From Pseudomonadota bacterium (lineage in GTDB: Bacteria; Chloroflexota; UBA6077; JAJPHF01): a stretch of DNA of 64,000 nucleotides. Every line of letters begins with the position of its first letter. The stretch's first letter is position 1. Location: contig JAJPHF010000139.1 in the NCBI GenBank assembly GCA_021325365.1, positions 1 through 64,000 on the forward strand. The letters run 5' to 3'. Positions 17,261-25,497 of the stretch are shown piece after piece. The notes under the pieces were generated by a model, which did no database searches, had not been told where the DNA came from, and worked only from the letters and a program-made list of their open reading frames with translations. The position numbers and the translations under genes were made by a program.

Positions 17261-18625
17261 CTAGCTAGCCTTCCTGATGGCCGGCGGGTTCCAACGCCCG
17301 TCCAGCACTTGCGGCCTGGGCGCGTACAGACGCATCGTCACGCCGAGTTGGCCGTGGGCGGGCGACGGGAGCCAGTTGGACTCCTTGTCGGCGCCGGGGC
17401 TCGCGGCCTGGATGTACAGATCAAGGGAGCCATCGGCGTTGTACTTCAGGGCGTCGCGGTCGCCAATGGCGAACCGGTTGAGCGGGTTCGCGACCTGGTA
17501 GCCATCCGCGTCGTACATCGTGACGGACCAGAACGCATCGACCGGCGGCAGTTCGGCCGCGCCGAAGTGCAGCACGTAGCGGTTCTCGCCGGTGAGTGGC
17601 TGACCGTCCGCGTCGCCGATGTTTAGCGGGTAGACCGCATCCTCTGGCTGATTCGCACCCAACCCGAACAGCGCCACGCCGGCACGCTTTAGGTAATAGT
17701 CGCCGTACACCCCCATGGTGTCCGTGTTCATCTGCCACCCGTTCACCACGCGGGCGAGCGTTGGGACCTTATCCTTTATGAGCTGGAGCGACGCAGTCGG
17801 GGCAGCTTCCAGCGCGTCCCGAACGGCCGGCTCGACCTGCGCGGCGTCGAAGCTTTTCCCGGGCTCGATACCGATGCGCTGCAGACGCGCGACGATCGAC
17901 CAGTCCGTCGCGTGTGGCGGGTGCAGCTTCATTAACTCTGCCGCGTAGGCAAAGTAAGCTGTGCCAGCCATGCTGTTCACCTGTTCCATCGGCGGCGTCT
18001 TCATGTCCACGGTAGGGTCGATCGTCGCTTCCACCGGCGGCGGCGCCTGGCCCCAGCGCGAGAGCGGCGTGATGGTGTAGCCCGCCTGCACCTGGTGTAC
18101 GGCGTCGTAGTCGGCCGGACCGTTGGTCTGGGTGCGGCCGATGATCCAGACGTACGGGGTCGGCGCGTCGATACGGGTGACGCCCGCGGGCAGGGTGCCG
18201 GTCCAGCCCGGCGGCACGACGGCGAAGTGTCCCGCCGCGGTGCCGCTGGTGCGCTTGCCGGGCACGGCGAAGACGTCCGTCCACATGTCCAGCATCGGCA
18301 AGAGGTAGTAGCGGCCCGCGGTGTCGGGGGCCGAGACGACCATCGGCTCGTGGGTGAGGTCCAGCCAGGCGATCGAGTACAGCGTGTCGAAGTTGGGCCG
18401 CACGACGGTGCGGAACTCGGCCGTGGGAAAGGCGGAGAAGTGACTGAACGCGTTCATCGGCCCGAAGCCGGGCACGGTGTTCGGCGGGACGTTCGTGGCG
18501 ACACGCCGCGTGATGTCCGTTAAGACCAGAGGATAGAAGTAGATATAGGCCTCCTGGGCGATGGCCTGCGCTTCTTCGGGCGTGATGGCGGCCGGGATGT
18601 CGACAGCCACTGAACCGTCCTCCAC
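17261..18625 (-). CDS. DUF1254/DUF1214 domain protein
   Basis: 454 residues from the GTG at 18625, chosen because GGGAGACC lies seven bases upstream; the frame is open further upstream but reads as Arg/Pro noise. The N-terminal DUF1254 region contains QEAYIYFYPLVLTDITRR, NAFSHFSAFPTAEFRTVVRPNFDTLYSIAWLDL and YYLLPMLDMWTDVFAVPGKRT. The C-terminal DUF1214 region contains NRYVLHFGAAELPPVDAFWSVTMYD and LNRFAIGDRDALKYNADGSLDLYIQ. The family is widespread and its biochemical role is unproven. The gene sits between two of the small-peptide genes on the same strand, with gaps of about 30 bases, which indicates one transcript. Confidence 0.9.
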   Translation of the reverse strand: MEDGSVAVDIPAAITPEEAQAIAQEAYIYFYPLVLTDITRRVATNVPPNTVPGFGPMNAFSHFSAFPTAEFRTVVRPNFDTLYSIAWLDLTHEPMVVSAPDTAGRYYLLPMLDMWTDVFAVPGKRTSGTAAGHFAVVPPGWTGTLPAGVTRIDAPTPYVWIIGRTQTNGPADYDAVHQVQAGYTITPLSRWGQAPPPVEATIDPTVDMKTPPMEQVNSMAGTAYFAYAAELMKLHPPHATDWSIVARLQRIGIEPGKSFDAAQVEPAVRDALEAAPTASLQLIKDKVPTLARVVNGWQMNTDTMGVYGDYYLKRAGVALFGLGANQPEDAVYPLNIGDADGQPLTGENRYVLHFGAAELPPVDAFWSVTMYDADGYQVANPLNRFAIGDRDALKYNADGSLDLYIQAASPGADKESNWLPSPAHGQLGVTMRLYAPRPQVLDGRWNPPAIRKAS

Positions 18626-18656
18626 TATCGGTCTCCCGTTGGGGCAGGAGTCGCGG

Positions 18657-18935
18657 CTAGTAGTTGAGCCAGGCGGTGCCCCACGAGGTGTTGTTCCAGG
18701 CGGCCGCGCCGCTGCCCGTGTACCACGCCGGATTGGGCGACGTGCGCACCCCGTTGTACTGGACCCAGTACGACTCCACCTCCTCATCCGAGGCGCTCTG
18801 CGGTGTCAGGGCGGCGACGAGCATGGTGTCGAGAAGCTGTTGCTGGTCCGCGGGCAACGTCTTGCGGAACTCCGCCAGCCGCTCGGCGAAGGCTTGCAGC
18901 AGCTGCTGGCTGGGGAGCGGTCGGCTCTCCGTCAT
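18657..18935 (-). CDS. Small peptide family member B: Trp/Asn-rich tail
   Basis: 92 residues from the ATG at 18935, with GGAGGGACC upstream. The conserved block is LQAFAERLAEFRKTLPADQQ, LLDTMLVAAL and ESYWVQ. The tail of about 38 residues is rich in Trp, Asn, Gly and Ser (AWYTGSGAAAWNNTSWGTAW). It lies directly downstream of the subtilase gene and upstream of the DUF1254 gene, and is the most diverged member in the N-terminal half. Function unknown. Confidence 0.75.
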   Translation of the reverse strand: MTESRPLPSQQLLQAFAERLAEFRKTLPADQQQLLDTMLVAALTPQSASDEEVESYWVQYNGVRTSPNPAWYTGSGAAAWNNTSWGTAWLNY

Positions 18936-19000
18936 GACTGGTCCCTCCGGGTGCCGGGCCTGCCAACTCGCGGTGACGGTTGGCGCTCCCGGCGCGGCTC

Positions 19001-19846
19001 CTAGCTGGCGTGCGCTTCGGCCACGGACGTGTCCACCGGCAGCCGCACGTTCCAGGCGGTGGTGCGCAGGATGGTCTTCATGAGGAAAGGCGTCAGGCCC
19101 GGATGCTTGGCCAGGATCAGCGCGATGATGCCCGTCATCGACGGGGCGGCGAAGCTATTGCCGGTCATCGTCGCGTAGTCGTGCTCCTCCCAGGCCACTT
19201 GCACGTCGATGCCGGGCGCGCCGAAGTCCATCGGCGGCGCGGGGTTGTAGTAGAAGTGGAACGGGTCCTTCTCCTCGTTACAGGCCACCGAGATCACCGA
19301 CGCGTACATCGACGGGAAGCTGGGCTGCGGCATGTTGTTCGCGGCGGTGACGAGCATGATGTTCTTGAAGGCCGCGAGATCGGCCAGCTCGTGCAGCGCC
19401 GCGAAGAAGTCGCGCTTGGTCGTGCCCAGGCTGAGGTTGCACACTTGCATCCCGTGCTCGATCGCCCAGTGCAGCCCCGCGGCGAACGCGCCGCCGCTGC
19501 CGCCCCCGGTGGGCTTGAGCACCTGGACGCTGTACAGCTCGGCCTCCGGCGCGACCTTGTGGATGATCCCCGCGCAGGCCGTGCCGTGGCCGAAGATGTC
19601 GGTGTGGGGCGTCTCGTCGTAGGTGAACTGGCCGTCCTCGCCCTCGACCACGCGGCAGTAGCCCCGCACCGCGCCGTCTACCGCCGGGTGGGTGTTCTTG
19701 ATGCCGCTATCCAGCACCGCGACCTTGACGCCGCGTCCGGTGCTGCCGCCCCAGGCCCACTCGGGCGTGATCGCGCTCAGCACAGGCAGGCTCGCCGGGT
19801 GCTGGAGGACGTCCGGTTCGAAGGCTTCGTGCCAGGCTGGTTTCAC
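19001..19846 (-). CDS. S8 family subtilisin-like serine protease, cytosolic type
   Basis: 281 residues from the GTG at 19846, whose first bases overlap the stop of the GAF gene (GTGA), so the two are translationally coupled. The catalytic triad is intact: Asp46 (VAVLDSGI), His87 (FGHGTACAG) and Ser231 (TGNSFAAPSMTG), with the oxyanion Asn at 170-171 (TAANNM). There is no signal peptide and no recognisable I9 propeptide, so it probably acts inside the cell. Subtilases of this type mature peptides in several ribosomal-peptide systems. Its position between the ABC exporter operon and the small-peptide genes makes those peptides candidate substrates (inference). Confidence 0.92.
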   Translation of the reverse strand: MKPAWHEAFEPDVLQHPASLPVLSAITPEWAWGGSTGRGVKVAVLDSGIKNTHPAVDGAVRGYCRVVEGEDGQFTYDETPHTDIFGHGTACAGIIHKVAPEAELYSVQVLKPTGGGSGGAFAAGLHWAIEHGMQVCNLSLGTTKRDFFAALHELADLAAFKNIMLVTAANNMPQPSFPSMYASVISVACNEEKDPFHFYYNPAPPMDFGAPGIDVQVAWEEHDYATMTGNSFAAPSMTGIIALILAKHPGLTPFLMKTILRTTAWNVRLPVDTSVAEAHAS

Positions 19847-20730
19847 GGTAGTCGCCCTCCCAGTGTGGCGCGGCTGTGCTGCGCGCGCAGGTAGTCGGCA
19901 AACGCGTCGAGCACCTGCAGGCAGTAGCGCCGGGCCTCGGGGCCCTGGCGAGCGATCTGGCCCGCCGTAAGGGCGATCTGGATGGCGTCGCGGTAGTCCG
20001 GCGTCTCCACGACGCGCGCCACCAGCTCCGCCACGTGGTCGTGGAGCAGCACCGCGTCGGGCGTGTCGCCGAGCAGGCGCTGGAGCATCAAGCCGAACAG
20101 CCGCGTCACATCGTTCAGCACCTGCGATTGGGTGATGGCCGCCGCCGCCGCCTCGCCGAACACGCCCAGCGTGCCCATGTCGTCGGCGGTGAACGCCGTC
20201 CCGTCGGCCTTGTCGAACAGCTCAATGACGCCCAGGATGCCGTCTTCCCCGTTCAGCGGCAGGCACAGCATGCTGTGCGGCACGTAGCCGATGCGCTCGG
20301 TAGCCTCGGCGACGAAGCGGGGATCGGCGGCCAGGTCGGAGCGCACAACCGGCTGTCCGCTCGCCGCGACCCAGCCGGCGATCCCCTGCCCGAGCGGCAC
20401 CCGAAACTGGCGGGCCGCCTCGACGGCCCGGGGGCCGAGCGCGGCGCCCTCGACGACCTCGAACACCAGCTCGTTCGTGGCCTTGTCGAGCAGCCGCAGC
20501 GTGCCGATCTTGGCACGCGTGACCTGCATGGCGTCGCGCACCAGCAGCGTGAGGAGCTGGTGGTAGCTCTGGGGTGCGGCTAGCGTCCCGAGCATGCCGA
20601 GGCCGCCGAGCGCGTCGCGCAGCCGCCGCGCGTAGGCCGCGTCGGCGTGGTCGGCTTCCGGGGTAGCTGGTTGGATCACGGCCCTTCCTGGCCCGTCCGG
20701 CGCGGGCTTCGCCTGCGATTCTCCAGTCAC
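19843..20730 (-). CDS. GAF-domain sensor protein
   Basis: 295 residues from the GTG at 20730 (GGGAG upstream); the frame is open to 20847 and an earlier start overlapping the ABC gene is possible. One GAF domain covers about residues 45-200 (YHQLLTLLVRDAMQVTRAKIGTLRLLDKATNELVFEVVEG, VPLGQGIAGWVAASGQPVVRSDL, PHSMLCLPLNGEDGILGVIELFDKADG). An all-helical C-terminal part (LLHDHVAELVARVVETPDYRDAIQIALTAGQIARQGPEARRYCLQVLDAFADYLRAQ) follows. No output domain is recognised, so signalling may be through partner contact. It is coupled to the subtilase and follows the cyclic-nucleotide-binding exporter. Confidence 0.85.
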   Translation of the reverse strand: MTGESQAKPAPDGPGRAVIQPATPEADHADAAYARRLRDALGGLGMLGTLAAPQSYHQLLTLLVRDAMQVTRAKIGTLRLLDKATNELVFEVVEGAALGPRAVEAARQFRVPLGQGIAGWVAASGQPVVRSDLAADPRFVAEATERIGYVPHSMLCLPLNGEDGILGVIELFDKADGTAFTADDMGTLGVFGEAAAAAITQSQVLNDVTRLFGLMLQRLLGDTPDAVLLHDHVAELVARVVETPDYRDAIQIALTAGQIARQGPEARRYCLQVLDAFADYLRAQHSRATLGGRLP

Positions 20731-20815
20731 TGGCTCTCGCTCCCTCCGACCGCCGAGGCGCTCGGCGGCCCCTCTGTCTGGCCGATCTCCGTCGACCAGT
20801 GCGGCAATTCCCTCG

Positions 20816-23770
20816 CTAACTCGGCGCGGCGCCGGCCGCGGCCCCATCCGCGCCCGGTGCCGCCACGCCGGCCTGGACCGTGGCCAGCCGCTGCTGGGTC
20901 ATCGGCATGATCTGCTCGCCCCACGACGGCCATTGCTGCATCAGGTCCATGAGGTCCTTCTTGCTCAGCGTCAGGAGCTGTACTGGTCCGAGCGCGCGCA
21001 CGCTGCCGAGGCGCGGCGTGTCCAGGATCAGCGCCATCTCGCCAAAGTAGTCGCCGTCGTGTAAGACGCCGACCTGGCGCTCGCCCGCCGGGGTCTGGAC
21101 GAAGGCCTCGACCTCCCCGTGAGCAATGACGTACATCTTGTCGGCCACGTCGCCCTGCCGGCTGATGATCGCGCCGTCCGCGAAGTGCTCTGAGGCGAGG
21201 TTGGCCGTGATCGCCGCGAGCGCCTCCGGCGGCAGCCCGGCGAAGAGCGGCACGCGCTGGAGGCGGGAGGTTTCCAACGTCACCGGCACGCCCGCCTCCA
21301 AGGCAGCCTGCTGCTCCTGGTACAGCCGGGCGTAGGTGCCACCGGCAGCCAACAGCTCGGCATGGGTGCCCTGCTCGGTCGGCACACCTTGCTCCAGCAC
21401 GAAGATGTAGTCGGCCTGCGCCGCCTGGGCGAGACGGTGGGTGACCGCGACGGTGGTCAGGCCCTTGAACACGTTCGCGAGCGTGGCTTGAATCTGCGTT
21501 TCGGACTGCGCGTCGAGCGCCGAGGTCGCCTCGTCGAGCAGCAGCACCGACGGCTTGCGCAGCAGCGCCCGGGCGATGGCCAGCCGCTGCCGCTGTCCGC
21601 CGGACAGCCGGCCCCCCCGCTCGCCCACGGGTGTGTCGTACCCGGCGGGCAGGGTCATGATGAAGTCGTGGATCTCCGCCTGGCGCGCGGCGTCCTCGAT
21701 CTCGGCGTCCGTCGCATCCAGGCGACCGTAGCGCAGGTTCTCGCGGATCGTCGTGTTGAACACGAAGGTGTCCTGGAACACGACGGACACCTGCTCGTGC
21801 AGCGACGCCTGGCGCACCGTGCGCGCGTCCACCCCGTCGAAGAGCACCCGGCCCTGCTGCGGATCATAGAAGCGCAGCAACATCTGCAGGACCGTGCTCT
21901 TGCCCGACCCTGAGGGGCCGACCAGCGCCACGTGCTTGCCCTGGGGGATGACCAGCGACGGGATCTGGAGCTGCGGCTGATCGCCCGTGTAGCTGAACAC
22001 GACTTGTTCGAGGCGGATCTCCCGCTCAAGCGGCGGCAGGGTCGAGGCATCCGGGGCATCCGCGACGTCCACTGGCGCGTCGAGGATCTCCGTGACCCGC
22101 TGGAGCGAGCCTGCCGCCTGCTGCAGCGTCTGGACCAGCTCCGACGCCTGCTCGACCGGGCTGGTCACCGAGCCCAGCAGCCCCATGAACGAGAACAGGG
22201 CGCCCACGGTAAAGTTCCCGGTCAGGATCAGGTAGGCGCCAAGGCCGAGCACCAGGAGCTGGATGAGCGAGGTGACCAGGTTGCCGCTCAGTCCGTACAG
22301 CGAGCCGAGCAGCACCATCCGCACCGAGGCCGTGAACAGCCGTTCCAGCTCGGCCCCAAACTTCTCGCGCGTGATGCCCTGGAGGTTGAAGCCCTTCACG
22401 ACCGCCTGGGCGTTCAGGTCCTCCTGGAGCACGTTCGTCACGTCGCCCAGCCGGTCGGCGCGCTCGCGGGCGGCCCGCGTGACGCGGCTGCTGAGCAGCT
22501 TGCTCGCCACGAACAACAGCGGGAGGGTGACCAGCACGACCACACTCAGCCGCCAGTCGAGCAAGAAGATGGTGACCAGGGCGAGGGCGAAGCTGAAGAC
22601 GTAATAGAGGCCAGAGAGCAGCGCCTCGCTCAGTGCCTGCTGGACGATCACCAGGTCATTGGACATGCGCGACACGATGTCGCCGACGCGCGACCGCGAG
22701 TAGAAGCCGGCCGAGAGCCGCTGGAGCTGCAAGAAGGTGTCGAGCCGGAGCTGGATCAGGATCTTCTCGCCGACCCAGGCCGTCAGGTACGCGCGGCGCA
22801 GGCTGGTGATGGCGCTCACGACGAAGGCGATGGCCAGGGCGAGCATCATCTCGGCGAGCAACGGCACGTTGCCCGGCGGGGCGATGACGTTGTCCACCAG
22901 GAACTTGATGCTGAGCTGCAAGGCGATGCCAAACGCTACCGCGAACAGGAGGTACACGACGATCTCGACGATCTGCCGGGGATACGGCCGCGCGTAGGGC
23001 AAGAGGCGGCTCAGGAACCCCCGGATGCTCACCTGCTCTTCGCCGAGCTGCGCCACGCTCGCCAGCCACTGGTCCTGGAGCGCGGCGAGGGGCTGACGGA
23101 AGGCGGCCGCCGCGGCCCGATCCGGCTGCTGCGGGTCGAATTGCGTGAGGAAGGCGCGCAGGGCGGGCAGGCTCGAGCTGTCGACCAAGAAGGCAAAAAA
23201 GGATAGGGCCAGCCCGTCGTCCGCGTGCTGATTCAACACCGACTGTTCTTGCAGCAAGGGCGCGACGGCACAGGGCTGCTGGCGCTCGAGCAGGGCGAGC
23301 GGCGCCGCGTGCAGACGCCGCGCTGAGGGGCGATGGCGCCCGGTGGCCGCGAGCACCGCCGCCAGGCCGGCCCGCAGGAACGGCACCTGGCCCGCCGCGG
23401 GCGCGAGCGGTTGAAACACGACCAGATGGGCGATGGCCTCCTCGAGCCCCTCCGCCGGCGACTCGGGACGGCAGACCGCCCAGATCTCGCCAGCCGCGGG
23501 GACGGCATACGCGCCGTTGGTGAGCTGGGTACTGGCCTGCTCCGGGTGCGGCACCGCGACGTCGAGGTAGACGTGCAGCTTCGACGGGGACGCTGCGTCC
23601 TCGCCGGCAAAAGCGTGCAGGAGGCGCCAGGCAGTCTCCGCCCGTCCCTCGAACCGGGCGAGGTGCTGCGCGGCGTAGGAATTGGGCCGGTAGTGGAAGA
23701 CGAAGTGGGCCGTCTCCCGCTCGGACCATGGGCTCTGTTGCATGGCGGCTGCTCGCTTCCTGCGCCGCAT
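20816..23770 (-). CDS. ABC exporter with N-terminal peptidase-MA-like domain and C-terminal cyclic-nucleotide-binding domain
   Basis: 984 residues from the ATG at 23770; an in-frame ATG at 23743 is an alternative. Residues about 15-250 resemble a gluzincin/peptidase-MA fold (HFVFHYRPNSYAAQHLARFEG, EEAIAHLVVF, FLRAGLAAVLAATG), but the HExxH helix reads EAIAHLVVF, so it is catalytically dead. Residues about 255-560 are an exporter membrane domain. The nucleotide-binding domain has Walker A GPSGSGKST (about 617-625), signature LSGGQRQRLAIARA (about 722) and Walker B LLLDEATSALD (about 746). A cNMP-binding domain occupies about 830-940 (GDYFGEMALILDTPR). Peptidase-containing exporters of peptides use the N-terminal domain for leader recognition. 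A dead peptidase domain could bind the small-peptide leaders instead (inference). Confidence 0.88.
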   Translation of the reverse strand: MRRRKRAAAMQQSPWSERETAHFVFHYRPNSYAAQHLARFEGRAETAWRLLHAFAGEDAASPSKLHVYLDVAVPHPEQASTQLTNGAYAVPAAGEIWAVCRPESPAEGLEEAIAHLVVFQPLAPAAGQVPFLRAGLAAVLAATGRHRPSARRLHAAPLALLERQQPCAVAPLLQEQSVLNQHADDGLALSFFAFLVDSSSLPALRAFLTQFDPQQPDRAAAAAFRQPLAALQDQWLASVAQLGEEQVSIRGFLSRLLPYARPYPRQIVEIVVYLLFAVAFGIALQLSIKFLVDNVIAPPGNVPLLAEMMLALAIAFVVSAITSLRRAYLTAWVGEKILIQLRLDTFLQLQRLSAGFYSRSRVGDIVSRMSNDLVIVQQALSEALLSGLYYVFSFALALVTIFLLDWRLSVVVLVTLPLLFVASKLLSSRVTRAARERADRLGDVTNVLQEDLNAQAVVKGFNLQGITREKFGAELERLFTASVRMVLLGSLYGLSGNLVTSLIQLLVLGLGAYLILTGNFTVGALFSFMGLLGSVTSPVEQASELVQTLQQAAGSLQRVTEILDAPVDVADAPDASTLPPLEREIRLEQVVFSYTGDQPQLQIPSLVIPQGKHVALVGPSGSGKSTVLQMLLRFYDPQQGRVLFDGVDARTVRQASLHEQVSVVFQDTFVFNTTIRENLRYGRLDATDAEIEDAARQAEIHDFIMTLPAGYDTPVGERGGRLSGGQRQRLAIARALLRKPSVLLLDEATSALDAQSETQIQATLANVFKGLTTVAVTHRLAQAAQADYIFVLEQGVPTEQGTHAELLAAGGTYARLYQEQQAALEAGVPVTLETSRLQRVPLFAGLPPEALAAITANLASEHFADGAIISRQGDVADKMYVIAHGEVEAFVQTPAGERQVGVLHDGDYFGEMALILDTPRLGSVRALGPVQLLTLSKKDLMDLMQQWPSWGEQIMPMTQQRLATVQAGVAAPGADGAAAGAAPS

Positions 23771-23983
23771 CGCGAAGGCGCCGTTGGCACGCGGCGCTAG
23801 AGCGGCTTTCAGGCTGATTGATCCCAGCGGCGCCGGGCCGGCGGCGGGGGACGAGCCCCCGCCCTACCTTTTGGCTCAATGGCCGTGAAACCCGCTGTAG
23901 ACGCTGCTCCGTGCAGTGCTCTACGGCAACCGGGTAGCAGCGTCCCGCTTGACGATTAACCGGGCAGTGCGCCGGCGACGCGA

Positions 23984-24250
23984 TCAGGCGAAGGGCCCCG
24001 TGGGGAAGGCGCCTGTGTTGCCGTAGCCCGCCCAGATGTTCGTCGTCTGGCCCGGCGCTTCCGTGCCGGTGCCGCTCAGCGGGCTCAACCAGTAGACCTG
24101 GACGTCCCCTTGCTCGTGCGCCTGGCGGACCGCGCTGACCATGGCGTCGAGCATGCGCTGCTCATCCGCATCCAGGGTCGACCGGAATTGGGTGAGCTTC
24201 GCCACGAACTGCCTTTGCGCCGCCTCGTTCGGTGCTCCTGGCGTCGACAT
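23984..24250 (-). CDS. Small peptide family member C
   Basis: 88 residues from the ATG at 24250; a GGGAGACAAG ribosome binding site immediately upstream excludes the earlier GTG at 24268. The conserved block is RQFVAKLTQFRSTLDADEQ, MLDAMVSAVRQAHEQGDVQVYWLS, closest to member A. The tail is Gly/Thr/Asn/Pro-rich (GQTTNIWAGYGNTGAFPTG). It is the last of three consecutive peptide genes upstream of the ABC exporter, 213 bases from its start. Function unknown. Confidence 0.75.
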   Translation of the reverse strand: MSTPGAPNEAAQRQFVAKLTQFRSTLDADEQRMLDAMVSAVRQAHEQGDVQVYWLSPLSGTGTEAPGQTTNIWAGYGNTGAFPTGPFA

Positions 24251-24348
24251 CTTGTCTCCCTTTGTCACGCGCTACTACAGGCTGGCCGCGGACGATTCCT
24301 CGCGCCCGAATATTCGCGCCACCCTTCTCAGGGACCCGACGAAGGGGT

Positions 24349-24383
24349 AGGCGGCCCCGAGGAAGAGGGGGTCGGGGCCGCCT
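24349..24383 (-). terminator. Stem-loop between peptide genes D and C
   Basis: A 12-bp stem (AGGCGGCCCCGA at 24349-24360, complement at 24372-24383) with an 11-nt purine loop. It is 20 bases past the stop of gene D and 99 bases before the start of gene C. It could be a terminator or a partial attenuator setting different peptide levels. Confidence 0.5.
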
Positions 24384-24402
24384 GCCCGGGAACGTATATG
24401 AG

Positions 24403-24663
24403 CTACCAGTAGGCGGGGTAGTAGGCGCCGTAGGCCACGCCCCAGGGGCGGGCGGCCCAGCCGGCTGGGCCGCCCACGGCCACGCCGCGCGGGCCGGCGG
24501 CCACCCAGTAGGCGTGGGTGTCCTCGTCCTTCGTCTCGTGCTGCCCCACTGCCGCGTAGTACATGGCGTTGAGCAGGCGCTGGTCCTCCTCTGGGAGCGT
24601 GTCGCGCCAGGCGCGCAGCTTCTTCGTGAACTCCTCGACCTGAGCATCGGTTGGACGTGCCAT
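24403..24663 (-). CDS. Small peptide family member D: Gly/aromatic tail
   Basis: 86 residues from the ATG at 24663 (AGAGGGAAG upstream). The conserved block is VEEFTKKLRAWRDTLPEEDQ, LLNAMYYAAVGQHETKDEDTHAYWV. The tail is GPRGVAVGGPAGWAARPWG followed by a Tyr/Ala/Trp-rich end (AYGAYYPAYW). The tail begins AAGPRGVAVGGP exactly as in member E, so D and E are recent duplicates whose last 20 residues have diverged. Function unknown. Confidence 0.78.
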   Translation of the reverse strand: MARPTDAQVEEFTKKLRAWRDTLPEEDQRLLNAMYYAAVGQHETKDEDTHAYWVAAGPRGVAVGGPAGWAARPWGVAYGAYYPAYW

Positions 24664-24800
24664 GAAGACTTCCCTCTCTTTCGCTTTAGGCTTAGGCGCG
24701 CGGCTGTAGCCGGCGCCTGTGTACGCGCACAGGTGTCGGGCGCCGCGGGCGACCGTACCGCGGTTGCGGCCGCGTCTCCCCCGGTCGCCACCAGGGGCTG

Positions 24801-25064
24801 CTAGTAGACGCGGACCCCGTAGGCAGCGCCCCAGGGTGCCGCCGCGACCCCGTACGGCCCCCCGACCGCCACGCCGCGCGGCCCCGCGGCCACCCAGTAC
24901 GACTGGACTTCCTCCGCCGGCTTCTCGTGCTGGCCCATCGCCGCGGTGTACATCGCGTCGAGCAGCTTTTGGTCACCCTCGCTCAGCGTGGCGCGGAAGG
25001 CGTTGAACTTCTCCATGAACGCGTCGAGCTGCTCTTGCGTCAGGGTCGCCGGTTCGCTCGCCAT
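24801..25064 (-). CDS. Small peptide family member E: Gly/aromatic tail
   Basis: 87 residues from the ATG at 25064 with GGGAGGTT upstream. The conserved block is LDAFMEKFNAFRATLSEGDQ, LLDAMYTAAMGQHEKPAEEVQSYWV. The tail is AAGPRGVAVGGPYGVAAAPW, then GAAYGVRVY. It is the first gene of the minus-strand run, with a G/C-block hairpin repeat about 80 bases upstream in the same orientation. Function unknown. Confidence 0.78.
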   Translation of the reverse strand: MASEPATLTQEQLDAFMEKFNAFRATLSEGDQKLLDAMYTAAMGQHEKPAEEVQSYWVAAGPRGVAVGGPYGVAAAPWGAAYGVRVY

Positions 25065-25497
25065 AGCAACCTCCCTGTCTTCGCGATGCCACGCGCCCGG
25101 GCGGGCCGCCTCCACCCTCGGTGGCGGCCGGGCGCGTCGCTGCATCCACTGTAGGCGCAACCCGCGCCGGCCGCATCCCCCAAAGAGGGGGATTAATGGG
25201 GGAGTCACCCAATACCGATCAGTGCGATGGGCACGAGCCGCCCGCCCTACCGCTCGGCCCGGGTGCCCTGCCAGACTCGGCGCGGGAGATGGTCCGCGAG
25301 CACGCACCACTCGGGGTAGTCTGCCCACCGCCCGACGAGGTTCCCCAGGCGGGCGGCAGTCGAGGTGATCCTCACCAGGAGACTTCTAAGTGGCGCCTCG
25401 GCACGTGTCCTGCGATGACTGTGCTAGTCGGAGCCGCGCAACTGCAGCCGACTCCACACCCGGGTGGCACGAAAAGCGAACCGGCGAGAGTGAGTCT
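25065..25497. other. Divergent intergenic region
   Basis: 433 bases with no supported gene. It contains hairpin repeat copy d near the minus-strand peptide gene. The remainder shows no clear gene or element; G+C falls toward the AT-richer gene at 25498. Confidence 0.5.
25142..25205 (-). repeat. G/C-block hairpin element (copy d)
   Basis: On the minus strand: TCCCCCATTAATCCCCC, TCTTT loop, GGGGGATGCGGCCGGC, then GCGCC and GTGGATGC. It matches copy b along about 60 bases. It lies about 80 bases upstream of the first small-peptide gene, in the same orientation. Confidence 0.7.

Noticed and set aside
17596..18523. Plus-strand frames opposite the DUF1254 gene
   Set aside because: Shadows of the real minus-strand gene; no domain and no start signal.
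16970..25064. Assignment of the small peptides to nitrile-hydratase-type or Nif11-type leader families
   Set aside because: The conserved block does not contain the motifs I know for those leaders and there is no GG cleavage site, so I left them unassigned.
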